The notes below the pieces were generated by a model. It saw nothing but the letters and a program-made list of their open reading frames with translations, was not told the origin of the DNA and did not search any database. This document shows, piece after piece, positions 44,880 through 53,110 of a stretch of DNA of 53,502 nt. This DNA is from a bacterium (GTDB lineage: Bacteria; Actinomycetota; Acidimicrobiia; Spongiisociales; JAENVV01): assembly GCA_024641305.1 (NCBI GenBank), contig JAHEDI010000025.1:1-53502 (forward strand), read 5' to 3'. The number at the start of each line of letters is the position of its first letter. Position 1 is the first letter of the stretch. A program made the position numbers and the translations under genes.

Positions 44880-45655
44880 TGGGAATTGATGAGGCCATTC
44901 GCCATCTGATCGCCAGTGAACGGCTCGGCGCCGTACTCACGGTCGTCGAAGGAGAACGGGTTGGTCGGCGGGCCGTTTACGACTTTGAAGCCGGTGTAAT
45001 CGCTGGCGACCTGGAGCTCTCTGAGGCTGTGGTCGGCGACGCCAAACAGCTCATGGATCGCGAGCAGAACCTCGCCCTTACCTACGACGACGAGTCCATA
45101 TTTGTGGAAACGGTTGGTCCGCCGCCCAGATTGCTCATATTCGGGGCCGTTCACATCGCCCAAGCGTTGTGCTCCTTGGGCACCCAGCTTGGCTACCGGG
45201 TGACTGTGTCGGACGCCAGGGCTGCCTTCACCACGAAAGAGCGCTTCCCCGAGGCCTACGAGCTGCTGGTGGGCTGGCCTGACGAGTTATCTGACCAGCT
45301 CCTGATCGACCGCCGCACATTTGTTGTTCTGCTTTCGCACGACGCCCGATTCGAGGATCCCGTTCTGCCCATGTTGATGGCGTCGGAGGCCAAGTACATC
45401 GGGGCGATGGGCAGTCGCCGAACCGCCGCCAACCGTCGAGAGCGTCTGGCGGCGGCTGGCTATTCGGAGTCTGACTTGGCCCGGATTCATGGACCCATTG
45501 GCATCGATATCGGTGCTGAAACCCCTGAGGAAACTGCGATCTCGATTCTCGCAGAGATGATTCAGGTCCGGTACGGATCCGGTAGCGGTGTCTCGCTCAC
45601 CGGGCGCACCGGGCGCATCCATATGCAACGAACTGACGATTTGGGCGACATTTAG
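44873..45655 (+). CDS. XdhC family protein with C-terminal Rossmann domain
   Basis: 260 residues. The C-terminal XdhC domain is clear: [40 protein letters not shown] and [16 protein letters not shown]. The first 85 residues look like a reduced N-terminal XdhC portion. Working together with the preceding 103-residue protein it would make a complete cofactor chaperone. An alternative ATG at 44879 overlaps the upstream stop by one base. Confidence 0.88.
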   Translation: MVMGIDEAIRHLIASERLGAVLTVVEGERVGRRAVYDFEAGVIAGDLELSEAVVGDAKQLMDREQNLALTYDDESIFVETVGPPPRLLIFGAVHIAQALCSLGTQLGYRVTVSDARAAFTTKERFPEAYELLVGWPDELSDQLLIDRRTFVVLLSHDARFEDPVLPMLMASEAKYIGAMGSRRTAANRRERLAAAGYSESDLARIHGPIGIDIGAETPEETAISILAEMIQVRYGSGSGVSLTGRTGRIHMQRTDDLGDI

Positions 45656-45722
45656 CGATCGTCATCCCCACAGATATTCGGTCCGTTTCGGTACCCAGAA
45701 CCATGCCACCTACACTGGCACC

Positions 45723-46322
45723 ATGCGCAAGATCGCCGCTCTCGTCCTGGCCGCCGGGAGCTCTCGAAGGCTCGGCACACCAAAGCAACTACTCGATTGG
45801 GGTGGACGACCCATGTTGAACGTGGTTGTTGATCGGGTGAAGGCCTGGCCGATTGACAGCGTCTGGGTGGTTCTCGGGGCTCACGCTGACGAAATTCTTG
45901 ATGCCTGCCAGTTTGAAGGTGTGAACGTGGTCATCAATGAAGACTACGAGGAAGGTCTGGCGTCTTCGTTGCGGGTTGGCATCGATGCGCTCATACGCTC
46001 GGCTGATGTCGATGGTGTCTTTATCGCTCTTGGCGATCAGCCGTTCATCGAACTCGAAGTTGTCGAGACCATCATCGATCGATTTGAAGAGTCGACATCC
46101 AAAGCACTCGTCCCGAAATATCGGTATACAGTTGGTAATCCAGTCCTGGTTGAGAAGTCGTTGTGGCCTCGTCTGATGAGCCTTGAAGGCGACCTCGGAG
46201 CCCAAAAGCTGCTGAAGGCTCATCCGGAATGGGTAGAAGAGGTTTGGGTGGAGAAGCTTCCGCCCCGAGACGTTGACACTCCCGCCGACGTTGAAGAGCT
46301 AGCCCCTAGGAGCACACATTGA
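45723..46322 (+). CDS. MobA-like nucleotidyltransferase (molybdenum cofactor cytidylyltransferase type)
   Basis: 199 residues with the nucleotidyltransferase signature VLAAGSSRRLGTPKQLL and ALGDQPFIE. MocA/CoxMobA proteins of this type attach CMP to molybdopterin, giving the dinucleotide cofactor used by molybdenum hydroxylases. Its place between XdhC and CoxG fits. ATG 45723 begins the family domain. Its stop overlaps the coxG start. Confidence 0.88.
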   Translation: MRKIAALVLAAGSSRRLGTPKQLLDWGGRPMLNVVVDRVKAWPIDSVWVVLGAHADEILDACQFEGVNVVINEDYEEGLASSLRVGIDALIRSADVDGVFIALGDQPFIELEVVETIIDRFEESTSKALVPKYRYTVGNPVLVEKSLWPRLMSLEGDLGAQKLLKAHPEWVEEVWVEKLPPRDVDTPADVEELAPRSTH

Positions 46323-46882
46323 AGATCGAACAAGAGTTCACTGTTACCAGGTCGGTTGAGGCTGTCTGGCAGTTTTTTCAAGACATTGCGGCGGTGGCCC
46401 AATGTCTTCCCGGGGCCGAGCTCATTGAGGATCGCGGCGACGGAACCTACGTTGGGAAGGTCGAGGCGAAGTTGGGCCCCATGACGGCGACCTTCGAAGG
46501 GGATGCCACGGTCACTCCGAACCCGGAGACGAAGTCCGGGCACATCAGCGGCAAGGGTGCCGACCGTCGTGGGGGTAGCCGTGGTCAGGTGGCGGTGGAC
46601 TACCGACTGGAAGCTGACGGCGACGGGACACATGTCTACGTGGACGCTGACGTGACGCTATCGGGTTCGGCTGCTCAGTTCGGACGGACCGGTTTGATCA
46701 AGGAAATTTCGAATCGTCTCGTGGCCGACTTCGTCTTGTGTCTTGAAGGCAAGCTAGGGGCCGAAACCATTGAGGAGGCCGAGGCAGTGACGGCCCCCGA
46801 CGTCAAACCGGCCGGGTTGGTGTTCGCGAGCCTGTGGGCGGCGATCGTTAACTTCTTCAAGAAGCTATTCGGAAAGTCATAA
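46319..46882 (+). CDS. coxG: CoxG-like SRPBCC protein with C-terminal membrane helix
   Basis: 187 residues. An SRPBCC (START-like) domain fills the first 150 residues: FTVTRSVEAVWQFFQDIA, CLPGAELIED and DADVTLSGSAAQFGRTGLI. An amphipathic or membrane tail follows (VFASLWAAIVNFFKKLF). CoxG anchors CO dehydrogenase-type enzymes to the membrane or delivers quinone. The start is TTG 46319, 6 bases after AGGAG (46308-46312) and overlapping the upstream stop. Last gene of the cluster. Confidence 0.88.
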   Translation: MKIEQEFTVTRSVEAVWQFFQDIAAVAQCLPGAELIEDRGDGTYVGKVEAKLGPMTATFEGDATVTPNPETKSGHISGKGADRRGGSRGQVAVDYRLEADGDGTHVYVDADVTLSGSAAQFGRTGLIKEISNRLVADFVLCLEGKLGAETIEEAEAVTAPDVKPAGLVFASLWAAIVNFFKKLFGKS

Positions 46883-46945
46883 CCACCGGGCCCTCGCTCG
46901 TGCTACTCCAGTATTCTCGGTTGTGTCAGCTTGGAAAGGACCGTT

Positions 46946-47350
46946 ATGCCCTCGATTGACGCCATAGATGGCATTGGCCACAAGCGAGCGACCGTCTTGC
47001 GAAAGAATGGTATCCGGACGACTGAAGCTCTTTTGAAGCGTGGCGCCACAAAGCGAGGTAGGAAGGAATTGGCCCGGATCACCAAGCTCGATGAGAAGGT
47101 TCTTCTCGATTGGGTGAATCGAGCCGACTTGATGCGCTGCAAAGGGGTTGGTTCTGAGTACTCGGATCTCCTTGAGGTGGCCGGGGTCGATACGGTTAAA
47201 GAACTCCGGCGACGCAATCCGATCAGTCTGACTGCGAAGATGATCGAACTCAACGAGAAGAAACGCTTGGTTCGTCGTCTTCCCACGGAGTCGATGGTCA
47301 CCGGTTGGATCGAGAACGCCAAGGAACTCGAAGCGATCGTTTCGTATTAG
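46946..47350 (+). CDS. Helix-hairpin-helix protein, DUF4332-like
   Basis: 134 residues with two HhH units: IDAIDGIGHKRATVLRKNGI (residues 4-23) and LMRCKGVGSEYSDLLEVAGV (around 65-85). This resembles DUF4332, a helix-hairpin-helix family of unknown function that may bind DNA non-specifically. GGAAAGGA (46933-46940) precedes ATG 46946. It follows coxG after 63 bases and is probably independent of the cox genes. Confidence 0.75.
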   Translation: MPSIDAIDGIGHKRATVLRKNGIRTTEALLKRGATKRGRKELARITKLDEKVLLDWVNRADLMRCKGVGSEYSDLLEVAGVDTVKELRRRNPISLTAKMIELNEKKRLVRRLPTESMVTGWIENAKELEAIVSY

Positions 47351-47402
47351 TTGGGCGGCGGCCGGCGGCTGTCGACTGGCGGTAACCAGCTGTGGTTAAC
47401 AA

Positions 47403-47431
47403 GACGGGGAGCGCCAATGGCGCTCCCCGTC
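47403..47431. terminator. Bidirectional intrinsic terminator
   Basis: GACGGGGAGCGCC (47403-47415) and GGCGCTCCCCGTC (47419-47431) make a perfect 13-bp stem with loop AAT. It lies between converging genes; read on the minus strand it is followed by TTGTTAAC, read on the plus strand by CTACCTTGG. Likely terminates both. Confidence 0.8.
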
Positions 47432-47464
47432 CTACCTTGGAGGAGGTCTTGTCAAGGTTGCTGG

Positions 47465-48043
47465 CTAGGCGGTTTTCTTGGCAGCCGTCGTCGTCGGGGC
47501 CGTCTTGGCGGCCGGTTTCGGAGCGGCCTTGGCAGCTGGCTTGGCAGCAGTTTTCGCCGCAGGCTTGGCTGTGGCCGTCTTCGCCACGGGCTTCTTGGCT
47601 ACGGGCTTCTTGGCTACGGGCTTCTTGGCTACTGGCTTGGCCGCGGCCGGCTTGGCAGCCTCATCAACCTCAATGACGACCTTGGTGGCTCGTTCGGAAT
47701 CAGGCATGAAGTTCGAACGCCACGACTCGATTATGTCCTCAAGCTGCGTCCGGAGTTTTCCAACCTGCTGCTGGAACTGATCCACGTCGACTCGCTGGGT
47801 GAGGTCTTCTAGGGCTTCGCCGTCCTGGAGTTTCTTCACGAGGGTTTCGCCTTCGGCGGCCCACTTCTCGAACTCGGAACGAGCGTCCTTGAGGAACTTC
47901 CCGCGAAAGTCACTCGCTTTGGTGTTGACCTCGGCGAATCGGCTGCTCAGCTTCTCGCTGACCGATTTGCCAACGAGCACGGGGGCGCCGACTGCGGCAA
48001 ACATTGCCTTGCGGGCGTCTTCTCTGATTTTTGTATCGTTCAC
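47465..48043 (-). CDS. Coiled-coil protein with Lys/Ala/Pro-rich tail (phasin- or histone-H1-like)
   Basis: 192 residues. The first 125 are helical and acidic-basic mixed (KSVSEKLSSRFAEVNTKASD, VDQFQQQVGKLRTQLEDIIE), resembling granule- or envelope-associated coiled-coil proteins. The last 65 are a histone-H1-like tail made of AKKPV and AKPAAKT repeats that could bind DNA or polyanions. The tail contains a 15-bp tandem repeat. Its start overlaps the end of the XRE gene, so regulator and structural protein are co-translated. Possible roles are storage-granule coat, nucleoid protein or surface adhesin. Confidence 0.65.
   Translation of the reverse strand: MNDTKIREDARKAMFAAVGAPVLVGKSVSEKLSSRFAEVNTKASDFRGKFLKDARSEFEKWAAEGETLVKKLQDGEALEDLTQRVDVDQFQQQVGKLRTQLEDIIESWRSNFMPDSERATKVVIEVDEAAKPAAAKPVAKKPVAKKPVAKKPVAKTATAKPAAKTAAKPAAKAAPKPAAKTAPTTTAAKKTA
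47586..47640. repeat. 15-bp tandem repeat encoding VAKKP units
   Basis: The unit ACGGGCTTCTTGGCT occurs at 47586-47600, 47601-47615 and 47616-47630, with a partial fourth copy after it. On the minus strand each codes for a five-residue VAKKP-type repeat in the basic tail. Near-perfect identity suggests recent expansion by slippage. Confidence 0.85.
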
Positions 48044-48390
48044 GTTATTTCTCCTTGTTGGGTCTCGACCATTGTGCGATAGAGGTCGAGCAAGACTTGT
48101 TTCTGGCGGTGAGATAGCGATTCGTCCGCTTCCAGTGCTGCCCGAACCGTGGGTGGCACGCTCGAATCGTCGAGCAATCCCGCTTGTATGTAGAGCGATT
48201 CAGCCTGAATCGACAGCCCCCGCGCCAGAGATTTGAGTATCTCTGCGGACGGTTTTCGGAGACCCCGCTCGATCTGGCTGAGATAGGGGTTTGAGATTCC
48301 TGCCTTCTCGGCCAATCGACGCAGCGACATCTTCGAGCGGGTTCTCTGCTCTCGAATGAAGCCCCCGATGTCATGGCTTTCTTCGCTCAT
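48040..48390 (-). CDS. XRE-family helix-turn-helix regulator
   Basis: 116 residues. The XRE/Cro domain occupies residues 10-65 (REQRTRSKMSLRRLAEKAGI, SNPYLSQIERGLRKPS). The C-terminal half, with AESLYIQAGLL and RQKQVLLDLYRTMVE, may sense a ligand or dimerise. It is translationally coupled to the Lys-rich coiled-coil gene, whose expression it probably controls. In PHA-accumulating bacteria a DNA-binding repressor near a phasin gene is a familiar arrangement. Multiple GCTAA/TTAGC half-sites lie upstream. Confidence 0.88.
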   Translation of the reverse strand: MSEESHDIGGFIREQRTRSKMSLRRLAEKAGISNPYLSQIERGLRKPSAEILKSLARGLSIQAESLYIQAGLLDDSSVPPTVRAALEADESLSHRQKQVLLDLYRTMVETQQGEIT

Positions 48391-48465
48391 ATTAGCAGAA
48401 TAACGCAGTTTGCTAACTATTGCAAGCGTTAGCTGAAAGTTGTCTTTCTGCTAGCTGTGGCTAGC
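48391..48465 (-). promoter_or_regulatory. Operator cluster of the XRE regulator
   Basis: Upstream of the XRE start, GCTAAC (48412-48417) and GTTAGC (48428-48433) form an inverted repeat with a 10-base spacer. TTAGC occurs again at 48392-48396, and two GCTAGC palindromes lie at 48450-48455 and 48460-48465. A minus-strand TATTCT box about 9 bases before the ATG would make the transcript nearly leaderless. Autoregulation is inferred. Confidence 0.5.
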
Positions 48466-48471
48466 GGTACG

Positions 48472-49590
48472 TCAGAACAGAGAGTCTCGTTTGGCCAGCA
48501 TTGCGTTCAGGGCGAACTGGATCTGACTCCGCACGGACTCGGATAGCTCCAGGACGGCGAGTCGATCGGTGTGTTCGATGGTGCTCACATCGATTGGCGG
48601 AAGGAACTTCAGCTTCCATTTGATCGGTAATGGAATTGGGTTTAGCCATACGGCCATTTCCTCGACCCGTTGTTCGGGAAATACCAAGCGGATAAGTTGG
48701 GCCAATCGCTTCGAAGTGAAGAGCACCGGATGAACCTCCTCGCCACCGATGATGGCGACGGGAATGATTTTGGCGCCGGTTTGGAATGCCAGATCGACGA
48801 ACCCGCCCCGTCCGAACCGTTGCGTTTGGTATGCCTGCTCTTGTGGTTTTTGGAACCCGGCGACTCCCTCGGGGAACACGCCCAGCAGGTGGCCGTGGTC
48901 GAGGACCCACCTGGCATCGTCTCGGGCGGCGTAGGCCGAGCCACTCTTGCGGTAGAGATGGGAGACGAAAGGCAACATGTTGAAGATCTCAGTTCCGATC
49001 AGCCGCACTCGGCGTGGAACCGCTGCCTCGTTGGCTACCGCCGCCGCCAGCATGGCGCCGTCGTAGGGAAGGGCAGCACCAGCGTGATTGGCGACGAGGA
49101 TGCCTGCTCCTTCCGACGGGATATGTTCGATTCCTTCCACCTCGACCCGGAAGTAGTCGAAGTACAGGAAGTTGATCAGGTGCCAGACCATGTCGGCAAT
49201 GACCGGGTCGAGCCCGAGCGGATCTACGTCATAGGTGGCGAGTGCGAGTTGCCGCATCAGGGCCGGCCACGTATCGAAACCGAGCTTGCCTGCCACGGGG
49301 ATGGCGAGATCAGAGACGTCATAGCCGCCATGAAGGCCACACAGGTCCGACCCGGGTCCAACCGGAAGGCCACAAGGGTGGTTGCCGCTTACTGAGCTGC
49401 ACCGGTTCTGCCGCGGGGCAGGACCGGCCCGCGGCGGACCCGCCACATCAGCACTGAGATGGGCGAGTAGTGCGGCCTTGAGTTGCATCTTGGTCATCGA
49501 AGAGCGACCCGGAAGCTGGGCAGCCTTGGCCAGTCCGGCGAGTTCCTCCTTGGAGAGACCGTCGAGCATTGTTGCGAGTCGGGAGGTCAC
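48472..49590 (-). CDS. Lysophospholipid acyltransferase family protein with zinc-knuckle-like N-terminus
   Basis: 372 residues. Residues 8-45 resemble a SAP/Rho-N-type helical pair (DGLSKEELAGLAKAAQL). A Cys/His cluster C64-C73-C84-H87 looks like a small zinc knuckle. The PlsC-type acyltransferase domain (about 150-340) has VANHAGAALPYDG and FPEGVAGF. It probably acylates a glycerophospholipid. The spacing between His and Asp (7 residues) is longer than the common HX4D. The GTG start overlaps the stop of the upstream epimerase gene (GTGA), so the two are coupled. Confidence 0.8.
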   Translation of the reverse strand: MTSRLATMLDGLSKEELAGLAKAAQLPGRSSMTKMQLKAALLAHLSADVAGPPRAGPAPRQNRCSSVSGNHPCGLPVGPGSDLCGLHGGYDVSDLAIPVAGKLGFDTWPALMRQLALATYDVDPLGLDPVIADMVWHLINFLYFDYFRVEVEGIEHIPSEGAGILVANHAGAALPYDGAMLAAAVANEAAVPRRVRLIGTEIFNMLPFVSHLYRKSGSAYAARDDARWVLDHGHLLGVFPEGVAGFQKPQEQAYQTQRFGRGGFVDLAFQTGAKIIPVAIIGGEEVHPVLFTSKRLAQLIRLVFPEQRVEEMAVWLNPIPLPIKWKLKFLPPIDVSTIEHTDRLAVLELSESVRSQIQFALNAMLAKRDSLF

Positions 49591-50513
49591 CTGGCCCCCC
49601 GATACGTGCGCTCAACAGCTTGCCGGGTGGTGTGGGCCGGGTTGAATCCGAGGTTGGTGACCATCCGATCGGTCGTCGTGTACCTGCCGTACTTGAGGAG
49701 GTTGGCGGTGTGCTCCGGGAGTCGAATGCCAGAAACGGCCAGGAAGCGACGTGCCTGTTTTAGGAGGGGAGGCGGTAATGGCTGACCGAGACGGCGGCCG
49801 ATTCTGAGCAATCGACTCAAATACAGGATGCCGTCGCCAGCGACGTTGAATATCCCGTCCGCCGCAGTAGACCGCGACGCAAAGACGATCGCTTGAACCG
49901 CGTCGTCTTCGTACAGAAATTGCAGCCGTCCGTCATATCCCATCAACGTCGGAACCACCGGGAGCGTCAGATAGCGACTGATCGGATTCCCGACCGCCGG
50001 GCCGAGAATCGGTCCGAGCCGTAACACTGTGAACGAGACCTCAGGCATCGATGGCTTAAGGTCGGCCACAAAACGTTCGATGTCGCGCAAGTTGCGTTCA
50101 TACCGGGTTGCCCGACCGCTGATTCGGGTCGACTCAGAGAGGACCGAAGCGTGACGGGGGCCTGTCGAATAGATAGCGGCATCAGACTTGACGACGACGT
50201 GGTGAACGGATCGGACCCGCTCGATGGCCCCGAAGAGTGCTTGGGCTCCCTGGACTGCTCCCGCCCGCGAACGGGTGTTGCCGATCTCGGCGGATCGATC
50301 GAGGGTCTGGAGGTGAATTACCGTCGTCGGTTTGCGGTCTACAAGAAACTGGGCGAAGTCGAGCGAGTCCATCGAGTAGCGGTGCAGCCGGGCCGCAAAC
50401 GCCAGTTTCGGTTCTAATTCGTCGACGGCAATAACCTCATGGTGCGGTTCGAGTTCTTGCACGACCCGACCACCAATCCAGCTGGCCGCTCCCGTTACCA
50501 ACACTCGTTCCAC
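49587..50513 (-). CDS. NAD-dependent epimerase/dehydratase family protein (extended SDR)
   Basis: About 308 residues. The N-terminal Rossmann motif VLVTGAASWIGGRVVQEL is an imperfect TGxxGxxG. Later segments FTVLRLGPILGP and IFNVAGDGILYLSRLLR are typical of extended SDRs. The catalytic Tyr-x3-Lys appears altered: the corresponding region reads SGRATRYERNLRDIE. The start is taken as GTG 50513 at the Rossmann strand; an ATG at 50570 would overlap the divergent gene. The substrate is unknown; coupling with the acyltransferase suggests lipid or cell-wall metabolism. Confidence 0.78.
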   Translation of the reverse strand: MERVLVTGAASWIGGRVVQELEPHHEVIAVDELEPKLAFAARLHRYSMDSLDFAQFLVDRKPTTVIHLQTLDRSAEIGNTRSRAGAVQGAQALFGAIERVRSVHHVVVKSDAAIYSTGPRHASVLSESTRISGRATRYERNLRDIERFVADLKPSMPEVSFTVLRLGPILGPAVGNPISRYLTLPVVPTLMGYDGRLQFLYEDDAVQAIVFASRSTAADGIFNVAGDGILYLSRLLRIGRRLGQPLPPPLLKQARRFLAVSGIRLPEHTANLLKYGRYTTTDRMVTNLGFNPAHTTRQAVERTYRGAR

Positions 50514-50559
50514 CGGACCAGTGTAGGCAACTGGCTCGAACCCGATAGCATGGCGGCCT

Positions 50560-50814
50560 ATGGAATCCATCTCGGTCGAATTTCCCCGCCATCACGAGCC
50601 TGCCTGGCTTCAAGAAATGGTCGATGAATTCATCGAGGATCCATATTGTCATCTGGTGATGGTCGGAGCCGACGAGGAGGGTGTTGTACTCACCACCATG
50701 TGGTCGGCTGACGTCGCGGCAGATGTTGCCGCCGCTCTCGTCGCAATGGACCCGGCGGTGAACGTGCGTCGAATGGTCCTATCGGTGCCTGCGGTAGAGG
50801 ATTCGGGACTTTGA
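50560..50814 (+). CDS. Small hypothetical protein
   Basis: 84 residues, acidic, with no family recognised. Features are an N-terminal EFPRHHEPAWLQEMVDEFIE and a beta-alpha pattern HLVMVGADEEGVVLTTMW. It directly precedes aroF with 5 bases between stop and ATG and is divergent from the epimerase gene. A role in aromatic synthesis is possible only by position. Confidence 0.6.
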   Translation: MESISVEFPRHHEPAWLQEMVDEFIEDPYCHLVMVGADEEGVVLTTMWSADVAADVAAALVAMDPAVNVRRMVLSVPAVEDSGL

Positions 50815-50819
50815 ACGCC

Positions 50820-51833
50820 ATGATGATCGTAATGGAACGTTTTTGCTCTCCCGAAGCGGTTGAAGCGGTCGTCGAGCGCCTCGAATCGCGCGGCTGCGAT
50901 ATCCATATCTCTGATGGCCAGGAGCGGATCGTCATTGGCGCCATGGGTGCGGGCACCGATCTTGAACAGTTACCTTGGGAAGCCATGGAGGGCGTTGAGA
51001 AGGCGATCCCCGTCCTCAAGCCGTTCACCTTTGTATCCCGTGATTTCCAGGAGGAAGACACGATCGTTCGGGTCGGGGGCGTTCGGATCGGCGGTAACCG
51101 GTTTACGGTGATCGCCGGTCCGTGTGCCGTAGAAACGCGCGATCAACTGTTCCGCACGGCCGAGCAGGTCGTCAAAGCCGGGGCGACCGTGTTGCGCGGT
51201 GATGCGTTCAAACCGCGTACCTCGCCATACGCGTTTCAAGGTTTGGCCGAAGCCGGACTTGAGTTGATGGCCGCAGCCAGAGAAGAGTTTGGTGTGCCGT
51301 TCGTTGCCGAGGTGCTCGACCCCCGCGACGTGGCGTTGGTGGCAAGTTACGCAGACATGCTCCGGGTCGGTACGAGAAACATGTCGAACTACTCGCTGCT
51401 CGCGGAAGTTGGAAAGCAACCAAAACCGGTGCAACTCAAGCGTGGCTTCACGGCCACGATAGAGGACTGGCTGCACGCTGCCGAGACGATCTACAAAGAG
51501 GGCAACCACCAGATTGTGCTTGTCGAGCGGGGCATCCGGACCTTTGAGACGGCAGCTCGGAACACCCTCGACATCACGGCCGTGCCGGTGGTGCAGCGAT
51601 TGTCGCATCTGCCGATCATGGTTGATCCCTCCCACTCCGGCGGTCATCACTACCTGGTGGCCCCGCTGGCCCAGGCGGCCGTGGCGGTTCGATCATCGGG
51701 CATTATGGTGGACGTGCATCCCTCACCTGACACTGCCCTGGTTGACGGTTCCCAGGCCTTGCTTCCTTCTGACTTTGCCGCGCTCATGGATCGGGTTCGT
51801 AAGCTGGCTGCCGCCGTCGATTTGGAGATGTAG
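50820..51833 (+). CDS. aroF: 3-deoxy-7-phosphoheptulonate (DAHP) synthase, type I-beta
   Basis: First enzyme of the shikimate pathway: condenses PEP and erythrose 4-phosphate. The 337 residues have an N-terminal ferredoxin-like domain of about 70 residues, seen in the I-beta group and linked to feedback control. The barrel has IAGPCAVETRDQL, RGDAFKPRTSPYAF and DPSHSGGHHYLV with metal-binding His. ATG 50820 is chosen (50823 is adjacent). tyrA follows after 2 bases, so the pair feeds aromatic amino acid synthesis. Confidence 0.95.
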   Translation: MMIVMERFCSPEAVEAVVERLESRGCDIHISDGQERIVIGAMGAGTDLEQLPWEAMEGVEKAIPVLKPFTFVSRDFQEEDTIVRVGGVRIGGNRFTVIAGPCAVETRDQLFRTAEQVVKAGATVLRGDAFKPRTSPYAFQGLAEAGLELMAAAREEFGVPFVAEVLDPRDVALVASYADMLRVGTRNMSNYSLLAEVGKQPKPVQLKRGFTATIEDWLHAAETIYKEGNHQIVLVERGIRTFETAARNTLDITAVPVVQRLSHLPIMVDPSHSGGHHYLVAPLAQAAVAVRSSGIMVDVHPSPDTALVDGSQALLPSDFAALMDRVRKLAAAVDLEM

Positions 51834-51835
51834 CG

Positions 51836-52849
51836 GTGAGCAATGCGTTCGTAGCGGGAACCGGATTGATTGGTGCATCTGTTGGACTTGCTCTGCGTTC
51901 GAACGGATGGACGGTCACTGGATGGGATCCCGATCCAGCTGCCCTGGCCGAGGCTATGGCCGTTGGCGCTCTCGACCAACAGGCAGACACGCTCGACGTG
52001 TCGGGCGCTGATCTGGTCGTCCTGGCAGGCCCTCATGACGCGATGATCACGACCCTGCGCGAACTCTCAACGCCTGCCCTGGTCATCGACGTAGCCGGTG
52101 TAAAACACGAGATCGTGCGGGTGGGACAACGAATGGCCCGGTTCGTGGGAACCCATCCCATGGCTGGTCGTGAACAGTCGGGACCGGGGGCGGCGTCGGC
52201 TGGATTGTTCAAGGGTGCCTCCTGGATACTCGCCACAGATCACAGTGCCGAAGCGGATCTCGCCGAGGTTGAGGAGCTCATTAAGAGTTTTGGAGCAGTT
52301 CCGCGCCGCATGACAGCCGCGGAGCACGATTCGGCAATTTCCCTGGTGTCGGCCGTGCCCCACGTTATCTCGGCTTCGCTGTTGCATCTGGTTATGGGCG
52401 ACCTCAGTGCGATGTCTCTGGCGGCCGGGAGTTTCCGTGACATCACGCGCGTGTCCTTATCCGATCCGCACCTGTGGGCTGATTTGTTCGTCGCCAATCA
52501 GGCTGAGGTCACCGCCACCCTGTTTCATTTGACCCAGGAACTTCAGGACTGGTCGGCTCTGATCACCTCTGGAGATCAAGCTGCCCTGGTTGAGCGACTC
52601 CAGCTTTCCCGGGAGGCTCGCCAGTCGTTGGCGCCACCAGTCACGGTGGTCCTCGTAATGCTGGAGGACAAGCCGGGTGAACTGGCCGGGGTTGGTCGGG
52701 CGCTGAATGCGTCCCAGGTTGATATTCGAGACCTGCAACTGCGTCATGGCGAGCATGGTGGTGGCGGTGTTCTTCGCCTGTCGGTGCGACCAGGTGAAGC
52801 CGAAGCGCTGCGCGAGGCCCTCACCTCCGAAGGATTCACCGTCGAATAG
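51836..52849 (+). CDS. tyrA: Prephenate dehydrogenase with ACT domain
   Basis: Oxidative decarboxylation of prephenate to 4-hydroxyphenylpyruvate for tyrosine. The 337 residues have the NAD motif AGTGLIGASVGLAL, VGTHPMAGREQSGPGAA with catalytic His, and a C-terminal ACT domain (about 265-337; VVLVMLEDKPGELAGVGRAL). GTG start, 2 bases after aroF. Confidence 0.94.
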   Translation: MSNAFVAGTGLIGASVGLALRSNGWTVTGWDPDPAALAEAMAVGALDQQADTLDVSGADLVVLAGPHDAMITTLRELSTPALVIDVAGVKHEIVRVGQRMARFVGTHPMAGREQSGPGAASAGLFKGASWILATDHSAEADLAEVEELIKSFGAVPRRMTAAEHDSAISLVSAVPHVISASLLHLVMGDLSAMSLAAGSFRDITRVSLSDPHLWADLFVANQAEVTATLFHLTQELQDWSALITSGDQAALVERLQLSREARQSLAPPVTVVLVMLEDKPGELAGVGRALNASQVDIRDLQLRHGEHGGGGVLRLSVRPGEAEALREALTSEGFTVE

Positions 52850-52862
52850 AGGACCTGGCAGG

Positions 52863-52898
52863 CGCGGCGCCAGCGGCGCTCGCTTCTACGGCGCCGCG
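52863..52898 (+). terminator. GC-rich hairpin after tyrA
   Basis: CGCGGCGCC (52863-52871) pairs perfectly with GGCGCCGCG (52890-52898) around 18 bases, starting 13 bases after the tyrA stop. No T-run follows, so termination is plausible but not certain. Confidence 0.5.
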
Positions 52899-52949
52899 AG
52901 TCGCCCACTGTTGTCGCGTGGCTGGGCTGTCTTAACGAATCAGCGACCA

Positions 52950-53110
52950 TAGAGTGTTGTACGTTGTGGTGTTGGGAGGGTCGGTCCCTCCCCAGCGCAA
53001 CGTACTCGAGCGCCCGGCTCTGGCGGGGGTTGGGTAGACGGAGGTCGTTCCCCCCAGTGAGCGAAGCGAACGATAAGGGGGGGAAGGTTCCTGCGACCCG
53101 CAGGGTCGGA
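52950..53110 (+). other. Array of perfect hairpins upstream of the DUF222/HNH gene
   Basis: This 417-base gap (52850-53266) has no convincing gene. It contains nested stems GTACGTTG/CAACGTAC (52959-52966 / 52998-53005) and GGGAGGG/CCCTCCC (52974-52980 / 52986-52992). These are followed by TTCCCCCC/GGGGGGAA (53048-53055 / 53078-53085) with GCGAAGCGAACG in the loop, and CCTGCG/CGCAGG (53090-53095 / 53099-53104). Four stems in 150 bases suggest a structured RNA or a mobile-element end. Which strand is transcribed is unknown; bases 53110-53266 show no clear structure. Confidence 0.55.

Noticed and set aside
47586-47640. CRISPR-like repeats
   Set aside because: Units are 15 bp, directly adjacent without spacers, and in frame within a Lys/Pro-rich tail.
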